Assembly: GCA_947584375.1 (NCBI GenBank)
Contig: CANPWL010000002.1
Location: 1-64,000 of the forward strand
DNA: 64,000 nucleotides
Origin: an uncultured Clostridia bacterium
Lineage (GTDB): Bacteria; Bacillota; Clostridia; Oscillospirales; Ruminococcaceae
Reading direction: 5' to 3'
The notes under the pieces are model-generated. The model saw only the letters and a program-made list of their open reading frames with translations, did no database searches and had not been told where the DNA came from. This document shows, piece by piece, positions 8,950 to 16,124 of the stretch. Position numbers and translations under genes: made by a program. The first letter of the stretch is position 1. Each line of letters begins with the position of its first letter.

Positions 8950-9291
8950 ATGCAATTATTAATATTTGTTACAAAAAAAGAAGAGAAAATAGATCAGCTT
9001 ATGAAAGAACTGGCTTTGTCTGAGATAAGGGGAGCCACTGTTTTGTCGAGTACAGGTATGGCAAATTCCATTAAGGATATGGAAGATTTTCCTATGTTTG
9101 ACGTTTTAACAACGATGCTTAAAGGCGAAAAGGAATTAACCAGCAAGACGATATTATTAGCAGTAAAGGATTCAAAGGTAGAGGACGCTAGGAAGGCAAT
9201 CAATAAGGTTTATGGTGATCTTTCTACTCCGAATTCTGGAATATTGCTAGGTATACCTGTAACCTTTTTTGAGGGCTTAAAGGAAGATTAG
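8950..9291 (+). CDS. Small PII-like (GlnB-fold) protein
   Basis: 113-aa protein with a beta-alpha-beta pattern (LLIFVTKKEEKIDQLMKELA at the start; KTILLAVKD and ARKAINKVYGDL in the second half) resembling the ferredoxin-like fold of PII/CutA-type trimeric regulators. It lacks the classical PII T-loop uridylylation Tyr context, so it is not GlnB itself. It starts one base after prmA, implying translational coupling. The ligand and role are unknown; the family call is by pattern only. Confidence 0.6.
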   Translation: MQLLIFVTKKEEKIDQLMKELALSEIRGATVLSSTGMANSIKDMEDFPMFDVLTTMLKGEKELTSKTILLAVKDSKVEDARKAINKVYGDLSTPNSGILLGIPVTFFEGLKED

Positions 9292-9314
9292 TAATATAGC
9301 AGGGATGTGATAAA

Positions 9315-10652
9315 GTGTGTAAGCAAATAAAGAATTATTATGGCTTTACGCTGGTTGAGGTCATTATTGTAATGGTAATAATTTCAGTAGCTGCAACGAT
9401 CACTATACCCAGCTTCATTGGATATATAGACGCATCAAGGGATAAGTCTGATGCAAAGTCGATTGAAACAGTGCTGGACGCAGTAGAAACAGAATGTTCC
9501 TATAAAAGATACAGTAATGTAGAGTTACTGTCAAACGATATTGAAGAGGCTTTTAAATCTTCAATACCTGTTGATGCAAATGTTGACAATATGGTTGTAA
9601 CTGATACGGATGTAGTTGATGGTATAACAACAAGGCTAGAAGGAGAAACTAAGATAAATAACTTGACATCTTCAAAAGACGGAGATGCTGTTGATATAAG
9701 TGTTTTGATAGTTAAAGAGAGCGATAAGTTATATTCTGTTGATCTTAACGCTGTTTATGGTTCTATATCTAAGACATTAAAGTTTAAACCTGCTGTGAGA
9801 ACGGATGTTGAAATTTCAGAGGATTCGGATGATTTAACACCTTCTCCTGACCCAGACCCAGACCCCGATCCAGACCCGGATCCTGACCCAGATCCCGATC
9901 CGACTCCGAAACCGGGGTATTCGGCCAATGTGGATATGGAGTCAGTGTCTGATTATCTGAAGAGTTTATTCTATAAGGATGGTTCGCTTAACTCAGAGAT
10001 TGCAAATCTTTTTGATGCTTCCATCAACTACTCTGACGGAAATTCTATGAAAAATAATATGAGCAGTATAAATAATCAGGTTAATGCAAATTTGTTTTGG
10101 CCGCAAGGTGATTGGTGGAATTTGTATGACAAATACAGTAACTTTTCTTTTAGAACATCATATTTTAACAGGAGCAGTGAAACGGATTCTGAAAAACGAA
10201 CAAGATTTAATAATTATGTGATACTGACCTTTATGAATGTGTATGTGCAGAAATTTGCAGATGATTTAGGCATATCGGGTACTTTTACTACAAATTCCGG
10301 TACTTTCAGACCTTACTTCTATTTTAAAGATATGTCATCCAAAAACATATTAGAGGTTGACTCAGACGGCAACTTTGTGAATTTGGATAATTTGATTATT
10401 TTTGCATATGATGAGAATAGCTATTTCTTCTCTGACCCGGAAATATGGGGTATTAACACTATCAAATACATAGATGGAGAAACATTTGACAGTTATGCTC
10501 ATTTAGTTTACTATCCTGATAGAACTAACCCTGCATGGTATACGGTAAGCAACTCAGAAAAGGGACAAAAGATTGACGGTGTTTATGATACTTATGATAA
10601 AATTTTAGAGGGCATAAATAACGGAGTACTTGAGAAGGCTATATTAAACTAA
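9315..10652 (+). CDS. Type IV pilin-like protein with Asp-Pro linker
   Basis: 445-aa protein with a class III (prepilin) signal: short basic leader ending in Gly, then FTLVEVIIVMVIISVAATIT, with the invariant Glu at position 5 after the presumed prepilin-peptidase cleavage site. A pilin-like region runs to about residue 170, followed by nine Asp-Pro dipeptides and TPKPGY, then a roughly 240-residue C-terminal region rich in Asn/Asp/Tyr/Phe that I do not recognise. GTG start after AGGGATG. No pilin peptidase, assembly ATPase or other pilin gene is nearby, so the secretion machinery must be elsewhere. Terminator follows. Confidence 0.8.
   Translation: MCKQIKNYYGFTLVEVIIVMVIISVAATITIPSFIGYIDASRDKSDAKSIETVLDAVETECSYKRYSNVELLSNDIEEAFKSSIPVDANVDNMVVTDTDVVDGITTRLEGETKINNLTSSKDGDAVDISVLIVKESDKLYSVDLNAVYGSISKTLKFKPAVRTDVEISEDSDDLTPSPDPDPDPDPDPDPDPDPDPTPKPGYSANVDMESVSDYLKSLFYKDGSLNSEIANLFDASINYSDGNSMKNNMSSINNQVNANLFWPQGDWWNLYDKYSNFSFRTSYFNRSSETDSEKRTRFNNYVILTFMNVYVQKFADDLGISGTFTTNSGTFRPYFYFKDMSSKNILEVDSDGNFVNLDNLIIFAYDENSYFFSDPEIWGINTIKYIDGETFDSYAHLVYYPDRTNPAWYTVSNSEKGQKIDGVYDTYDKILEGINNGVLEKAILN
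9849..9902 (+). repeat. Hexanucleotide repeat encoding (Asp-Pro)9
   Basis: Nine consecutive GAY-CCN codon pairs. Third positions vary (GAC/GAT; CCA, CCC, CCG, CCT), so the protein repeat is maintained even though the DNA is no longer a perfect repeat. It forms a rigid, acidic linker inside the pilin-like protein. Confidence 0.95.
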
Positions 10653-10669
10653 GTTATGATAAATAAAAG

Positions 10670-10705
10670 CACCCAAAGAGATTAATTTTCTCCTTGGGTG
10701 TTTTT
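10670..10705. terminator. Bidirectional terminator between the pilin-like gene and spoIVA
   Basis: CACCCAAAGAGA (10670-10681) pairs with TCTCCTTGGGTG (10689-10700, small bulge), followed by TTTTTG on the plus strand and preceded by an A-rich run that gives U residues on the minus strand. It separates two convergent genes. Confidence 0.8.
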
Positions 10706-10706
10706 G

Positions 10707-12188
10707 TTATATTATAAAGCATATAAGTCCGGAGCAGCCCTCATTGATAATTCTCTCTACTGCTTCGCTTAGTTTTTGTCTTGCCTCAGGCGGAAGCTTA
10801 TGAAGCTTGTTGTGCAGTCCCTCATTAACAAGCTCATTAAGTGATTTTCCGAAAATATTTGATTCCCAGATTTTTTCCGGAGCCTCTTCAAAGTCGTTCA
10901 GCATATATAAGACCAACTCTTCCGATTGCTTTTCACTTCCTACAATCGGACTTATTTCTGTTGTAATATTAGCTTTCATCATATGTATTGACGGAGCGGT
11001 AGCTTTAAGCTTTATACCGTATTGACCGCCTTGCTTTATGATTTCCGGTTCATCTAATGTAAGCTCTTGAGTTGACGGCATAACAATACCGTATCCTGTG
11101 GCTTCTACCTCGTTTAATGCACTTTCAAACTTTTTGTAAGCGTCCTTAATTTTTATAAGTTTAAGTATTTGTGGCAGCAGATCACTTTCGTCACTGATAT
11201 CCAGATTTGTTGCCTCGCCAATAATTTTAAAGAATAAACTGCTGTGCAGTGTAATATTCATCACAACGGAACCTTTACCCAGATCCATATTTTCAATATA
11301 GCAGTTTGTAATATTTTCATTTACACTAATAATATCTGTACAGCTTTTTACTTCACGGATATGTTCAAGATTTTTAGTTGCCTCTTTAATTGTAGTGAAA
11401 ATGTTTTCTTTAAGCCAATGTGTTTTTTCAAGTGTGTTGATCCATTTCGGCATATTGATATTTATTTCTTTGATAGGAAATTCATATAGGATCTGAGATA
11501 TTATCTCCATAATATCCTCTTCATCAAGATCAAGACAATTAACAGCCATAACTGTTGTTTTATACTTTTCTTTCAGTTCATCACATAATCTCTGAGAGGA
11601 CTCGGACATTGGTTCAAGACAGTTTAAAAGTACTACAAACGGTTTGTTGATCTCGGTAAGCTCCTTGATAACACGCTCTTCGCTTTCTTCGTATTCGTCA
11701 CGAGGCAAATCTGTTATACTTCCGTCTGTTGTAACAACAAGACCGATAGTTGAGTGTTCAGAAATAACCTTTTGCGTTCCTATTTCAGCAGCCATATTGA
11801 AAGGAACTTCCTTGTCAAACCATGGTGTATTTACCATTCTGGGTGCTTCATCCTCGAAGTAACCAACAGAGCTTGGAATAACATATCCTACGCAGTCTAT
11901 CATTCTAACAGAGAACTTTGCCCCGTCATCGAGTGTGAGTTCAACCGCATCCTCCGGAATGAATTTAGGTTCGGTTGTCATAATAGTTTTACCTCCTGCT
12001 GACTGCGGAAGTTCATCAACGGCACGTTCCCTTACATATTCGTTATCAATATTAGGAATAACAAGAGTTTCCATAAATTTTTGAATAAATGTTGATTTAC
12101 CTGTTCTGACAGGACCGACAACTCCTATGTAAATATCTCCTCCTGTACGTTTGGCAATATCAGAATATATTTTTTCGCTGTTCATCAT
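10707..12188 (-). CDS. spoIVA: Stage IV sporulation protein A, coat basement ATPase
   Basis: 493-aa cytoskeletal-like ATPase that polymerises on the outer forespore membrane as the base of the spore coat. The N-terminus IAKRTGGDIYIGVVGPVRTG followed by KST is the SpoIVA Walker A region (Lys 31 here, Lys 30 if the second Met is used), and the C-terminus ends GLICFII, matching the conserved hydrophobic tail. Length equals that of Bacillus SpoIVA. AAGGAGG precedes the ATG. It follows sipL by 11 bases, so the two are almost certainly one transcript expressed in the mother cell. It works with SpoVM, also encoded in this window. Confidence 0.97.
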   Translation of the reverse strand: MMNSEKIYSDIAKRTGGDIYIGVVGPVRTGKSTFIQKFMETLVIPNIDNEYVRERAVDELPQSAGGKTIMTTEPKFIPEDAVELTLDDGAKFSVRMIDCVGYVIPSSVGYFEDEAPRMVNTPWFDKEVPFNMAAEIGTQKVISEHSTIGLVVTTDGSITDLPRDEYEESEERVIKELTEINKPFVVLLNCLEPMSESSQRLCDELKEKYKTTVMAVNCLDLDEEDIMEIISQILYEFPIKEININMPKWINTLEKTHWLKENIFTTIKEATKNLEHIREVKSCTDIISVNENITNCYIENMDLGKGSVVMNITLHSSLFFKIIGEATNLDISDESDLLPQILKLIKIKDAYKKFESALNEVEATGYGIVMPSTQELTLDEPEIIKQGGQYGIKLKATAPSIHMMKANITTEISPIVGSEKQSEELVLYMLNDFEEAPEKIWESNIFGKSLNELVNEGLHNKLHKLPPEARQKLSEAVERIINEGCSGLICFII

Positions 12189-12199
12189 TATTTACCTCC

Positions 12200-13750
12200 T
12201 TAGTCGAGTATGGGAATGAGAAGCATTCCTCTTTGAAGCCTTGTGCTGTCTGAAAGTTCATTTTCCTGAGCAATAGCCGAAACCGATGTTGAGAATTTCT
12301 TTGCTATTTCCCATATATCTTCATTTTGTTCAGCGTAATAAAGTTTTACGGCATAGCAGTTTTCTTTGCTCTTGATACTATCCTCATTCACATTTATTTT
12401 GGTAATTAGTTTTCTTGAGTCTAACTCTTTAACGTATCCGCATATGAACAGCTCTGCTTTAATTTCAATGGTATCTGAAGAAGCTATTGTAAAAGTGCAG
12501 TTATCAATATACACGTTAAGTTCTGCTGATGAATTTTCATCAACATTTATATCAAGACAGTGTTCAAACGATATGGTATCTTCAAGATATAGAGGGCATC
12601 CGTTTTCATTCTTTGCAACAGCGCCAATTTCAATGTTTCCGAATACTGAAAAAGTATGTTTTTCAGTATTATATTTACTCTGAATATTATACGATTTTGC
12701 CCATGAATCAATTGCTGAACTGATTTCTGAATCATTACACATAAGCTCTGCTTTTATAGTTTGGTTTTCTTTGATTTCAATCGGCTTTTTTTCTAATTTG
12801 ATATCTGAACAGTCAAAATCACATAGATATTTAGTTGAGTAAGCGTCGGTTGCAAGCTCCAGAGTATCATATCTAAATGCAATACAATTAATAAGGAGAA
12901 TAATCTCACACTCTATTTCACTTGCATCGCTTGATTTATTTGGTATCAGATCTAGGGATGCTATTGAGATATTAGTCATAGCTTCATATTGCTCGGTGAT
13001 CCCATCTATATCAATTATCTGACTGAACGGAACAGAGAATTTAACTGTTTCAATGTTCTGGGGTTCGTCATTGACTATTTCGCAGTTATATAAAAGTGAG
13101 ATCTTTGCCTCGCCTTTAATAATCATCTTGTTGGCAATGATTTTTTTATCAAAGCTGTTTATTATACAATCGGACTTAATAACAGAATTTATCTTTCCTT
13201 TAGTTTTACTAAGTTCAATTTCTTCGGTAATTGTTATTCTCTTTGCGGCGGTAAGTCTTTTTGCAGGAAAGGTTACAAATTCTTTTTTGAGCTGAACATT
13301 AAGTCCTTTTGCACTTGAAATTATGTCAGTTGATTTCTCTGATTCAAGTATAATCTTTGTGGTGACAGCGCCCCTGATATCCAGCCGCCTTGAGTTTACA
13401 ACTCTGCAGTTTACATAGTCAGTACATGGAGTGATCTTAAAGCAAGGGCTTTCAGGTGTGCAGGAAAGATCCACTGTTTTGGTATAGTTTTGTTTTTGCT
13501 CAATACAGTTTATACAAGTTGAATCGTTTGATAAGTAAAGAATTTTTATACAAAGCGTTAAGTCAAATATAAGCTTTTCACCATTTAAACTATGTGAAAT
13601 TACCTTTGGATAAAATGAGCATTTTAGAATTCTGAAAATATCAGGAAGATAGTCTGGTAGTATGTAATCAAGTTCAACAGATTGTTCGCTGCTGCCGTCG
13701 AATGCAATTTCATTTGATACAAAGCTTTCATGATCTAAAATTAAGTCCAT
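12200..13750 (-). CDS. sipL: SipL-like SpoIVA-interacting protein (DUF3794/SPOCS and LysM)
   Basis: About 516 aa. The body contains SPOCS/DUF3794-type beta-rich repeats (for example ELDYILPDYLPDIFRILKC near the N-terminus) and the C-terminal 50 residues are a LysM domain (KLYYAEQNEDIWEIAKKFST, ending LQRGMLLIPILD). This architecture matches Clostridioides SipL, which binds SpoIVA through its LysM domain and is needed for coat localisation around the forespore. The frame is open to 13807, but AAAGGAGG lies 11 bases before ATG 13750, so I use that start. Directly upstream of spoIVA on the same strand. Confidence 0.88.
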   Translation of the reverse strand: MDLILDHESFVSNEIAFDGSSEQSVELDYILPDYLPDIFRILKCSFYPKVISHSLNGEKLIFDLTLCIKILYLSNDSTCINCIEQKQNYTKTVDLSCTPESPCFKITPCTDYVNCRVVNSRRLDIRGAVTTKIILESEKSTDIISSAKGLNVQLKKEFVTFPAKRLTAAKRITITEEIELSKTKGKINSVIKSDCIINSFDKKIIANKMIIKGEAKISLLYNCEIVNDEPQNIETVKFSVPFSQIIDIDGITEQYEAMTNISIASLDLIPNKSSDASEIECEIILLINCIAFRYDTLELATDAYSTKYLCDFDCSDIKLEKKPIEIKENQTIKAELMCNDSEISSAIDSWAKSYNIQSKYNTEKHTFSVFGNIEIGAVAKNENGCPLYLEDTISFEHCLDINVDENSSAELNVYIDNCTFTIASSDTIEIKAELFICGYVKELDSRKLITKINVNEDSIKSKENCYAVKLYYAEQNEDIWEIAKKFSTSVSAIAQENELSDSTRLQRGMLLIPILD

Positions 13751-13796
13751 ATAAATATAATCCTCCTTTAGGAATGTTTTAGCTTCTTCCTTTAGC

Positions 13797-13824
13797 ATTA
13801 TATTCACACATTTACAAGTTATGC
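13797..13824 (-). promoter_or_regulatory. Possible sigma-E-type promoter for sipL-spoIVA
   Basis: On the minus strand GCATAAC, 13 bases, then AATATAAT partly match the sigma-E pattern (GCATATT, about 14 bases, CATACAAT), about 45 bases before the chosen sipL start. Mother-cell expression would be expected for these genes. The match is imperfect. Confidence 0.3.
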
Positions 13825-13890
13825 ATATAATAATAGATTATTTTATTTTCAATTAATACGGACATTTTTAACAAATATGGTATGTTTCTA

Positions 13891-13920
13891 TTTACAAAAC
13901 CATATATGTTGTGGTATACT
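13891..13920 (+). promoter_or_regulatory. Probable promoter of the topoisomerase pair
   Basis: TTTACA (13891-13896) and TATACT (13915-13920) with an 18-base spacer. A 7-bp dyad, ATATGGT (13875-13881)/ACCATAT (13899-13905), overlaps the -35 region and could be an operator. Confidence 0.45.
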
Positions 13921-13994
13921 ATTATATATTTGTAATAATATAAAAAATAGAATGATTAAAAGCATAAAGAGCAAAAAGAAAGGGATATGTTTTC

Positions 13995-15983
13995 ATGGCT
14001 AAAAAAAATAATAATTATGACAATGAAGCCATTACATCTTTAAAAGGAGCGGAGCGAGTAAGAAAACGTCCTGCCGTAATATTCGGTTCAGACGGACTTG
14101 AAGGATGTAAACATTCAGTTTTTGAGATTTTGTCTAATTCTATTGACGAAGCAAGAGACGGCAACGGCGATAAGATTATTCTTACTAAATACAACGACAA
14201 TGTAATAGAGGTCGAGGACTTCGGACGGGGCTGTCCGGTGGATTTCAACAAAAGCGAGAATTGCTTTAACTGGGAGCTTGTATACTGTGAACTGTATGCA
14301 GGAGGAAAGTATAACAATAACTCCGGCGATAACTATGAATTTTCTTTAGGATTAAACGGATTGGGTGCATGTGCTACGCAGTATGCCTCTGAGTTTATGG
14401 ATGTTGAGGTTTACAGAGACGGATATAAATATAATCTTCATTTTGAAAAGGGAGAAAACATAGGAGGACTGAAAAAAGAACCTGCCACAAGAAAAAAGAC
14501 AGGTACCAAAACACGTTGGAGAGCAGATCTTGACGTCTTTACCGATATTAATATAGAGAATGAATATTTTGAGGATATACTTAAAAAGCAGGCGGTGGTA
14601 AACCCTAATGTAAAGTTCGTTCTGAGAATTCAAAACGAAAGAGGTTCGTTTGACGAAAAGACGTATTTTTATGAAAACGGAATAACCGATTATGTATCAG
14701 AGATAGTAAACGGTGAAAATTTAACGTCTATACAGACCTGTTATGCTGACAGAAAGGGTAAGGACAGAGAGGATAAGGAAGAATACAAGGTCAAGCTGGG
14801 AGTTGCGTTCACATTTTCAAATAAGGTGAAGTTCTCAGAATATTATCATAATTCAAGTTATTTGGAGCATGGAGGTTCTCCTGAAAAGGCTGTCAGACAG
14901 GCATTCCGTTCGCAGATAGACAGCTATTTAAAACAGAATAATAAGTATACAAAGAATGAAAAGCCGATTACTTTTGAAGATGTTGAGGATTGTCTTGTAC
15001 TGGTTTCAAGCTCGTTTTCAACGCAGACCTCATATGAAAACCAGACAAAAAAGGCAATTACAAATAAATTCATATATGACTGTATGACCGACTTTTTAAA
15101 ACATCAGCTTGAGATATACTTTATTGAAAACCCTGATGAGGCTGCAAAGATCGCAGAGCAGGTTCTGATAAACAAGCGAAGCAGAGAGAAGTCGGAGAAA
15201 ACAAGGCTTAATCTAAAGAAGACTCTTTCACAGTCGATGGATCTTGCCAATATGGTAGAGAAGTTTGTTGACTGCCGAACGAAAGACGTTACAAGGCGTG
15301 AGCTTTATATTGTTGAGGGAGATTCGGCACTTGGAGCTGTTAAACTTGCAAGAGACGCTGAATTTCAGGCGGTTATTCCTGTAAGAGGTAAGATACTTAA
15401 CTGTCTTAAATCAGATTACGATAAGATATTCAAAAGTGAGATAATAACCGATCTTATTAAGATTCTCGGCTGTGGAGTTGAAGTAAAATCTAAGGCTAAT
15501 AAAGATATTTCGTTATTTAATCTCGACGCTTTAAAATTCAATAAAATTGTAATTTGTACAGATGCGGATGTTGACGGATTTCAGATACGAACATTGATAC
15601 TTACTATGCTTTATCGACTTACACCTACGCTTATTGATAAAGGATATGTATATATTGCGGAATCTCCTTTGTTTGAAATAACAACAAAAGATAAAACATA
15701 TTTTGCATATGATGAAAGGGAAAAGGCAGAGATACTTTCACATATAGGGGATAAGAAATACACTCTTCAGCGTTCAAAAGGACTTGGAGAAAACGAGCCT
15801 GAGATGATGAACCTTACAACAATGAACCCTGATACAAGAAGACTTATTCAGGTCCTTCCACATGAGGAGGCTGAGCATACGTCATTTATGTTTGACATGC
15901 TGCTCGGTGACAATCTTCAGGGACGAAAGGATTTCATCTCAATCAACGGACATGATTATTTGGAAATGGCTGATATATCATAG
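13995..15983 (+). CDS. Atypical type IIA topoisomerase B subunit (ParE/GyrB-like)
   Basis: 662-aa ATPase/TOPRIM subunit. GHKL ATPase motifs: VRKRPAVIFGS, EILSNSIDEARDG, DFGRGCPV and LGLNGLGACATQ. TOPRIM domain: VEGDSALGA (Glu 441) where gyrase has EGDSAGGSA, PVRGKILN, and TDADVDG (Asp 523/525/527) for Mg2+. C-terminal QRSKGLGENEP and TMNPDTRRL are conserved. Partner of the A subunit that begins 142 bases downstream. The divergence from standard GyrB/ParE (RPAVIF, DSALGA) marks a paralogous clostridial lineage, most likely a decatenase; no supercoiling activity can be inferred. Confidence 0.85.
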   Translation: MAKKNNNYDNEAITSLKGAERVRKRPAVIFGSDGLEGCKHSVFEILSNSIDEARDGNGDKIILTKYNDNVIEVEDFGRGCPVDFNKSENCFNWELVYCELYAGGKYNNNSGDNYEFSLGLNGLGACATQYASEFMDVEVYRDGYKYNLHFEKGENIGGLKKEPATRKKTGTKTRWRADLDVFTDINIENEYFEDILKKQAVVNPNVKFVLRIQNERGSFDEKTYFYENGITDYVSEIVNGENLTSIQTCYADRKGKDREDKEEYKVKLGVAFTFSNKVKFSEYYHNSSYLEHGGSPEKAVRQAFRSQIDSYLKQNNKYTKNEKPITFEDVEDCLVLVSSSFSTQTSYENQTKKAITNKFIYDCMTDFLKHQLEIYFIENPDEAAKIAEQVLINKRSREKSEKTRLNLKKTLSQSMDLANMVEKFVDCRTKDVTRRELYIVEGDSALGAVKLARDAEFQAVIPVRGKILNCLKSDYDKIFKSEIITDLIKILGCGVEVKSKANKDISLFNLDALKFNKIVICTDADVDGFQIRTLILTMLYRLTPTLIDKGYVYIAESPLFEITTKDKTYFAYDEREKAEILSHIGDKKYTLQRSKGLGENEPEMMNLTTMNPDTRRLIQVLPHEEAEHTSFMFDMLLGDNLQGRKDFISINGHDYLEMADIS

Positions 15984-16006
15984 AATAGTATAGCTTAAAT
16001 ATACTG

Positions 16007-16124
16007 TTTCACGTACGTTTATTATTAATTACAGCAAAAAAATGAACTAATTTTGTATTTAAACCGGCTCGCAAATTTATGAAAGGAGAGCCTTTGCAGC
16101 GCAAAGGCTTTGGGATTTTATTTA
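16007..16124 (+). promoter_or_regulatory. Copy A of the repeated 5' UTR element (hairpin between SD and start codon)
   Basis: It begins with TTTCACGTACG (16007-16017), shared with copies B and D in part, and carries GGCTCGCAA (16066-16074), AAAGGAG (16082-16088), then a perfect 9-bp hairpin AGCCTTTGC-AGC-GCAAAGGCT (16089-16109) and TTTGGGATTTTA before ATG 16125. The strong SD is 36 bases from the ATG in linear sequence but close to it if the hairpin folds. The 5' closing-stem partner is degenerate here. Confidence 0.65.

Noticed and set aside
9849-9902. Possible CRISPR-like or microsatellite array
   Set aside because: In-frame Asp-Pro codons with variable third positions and no spacers; it is a protein linker.
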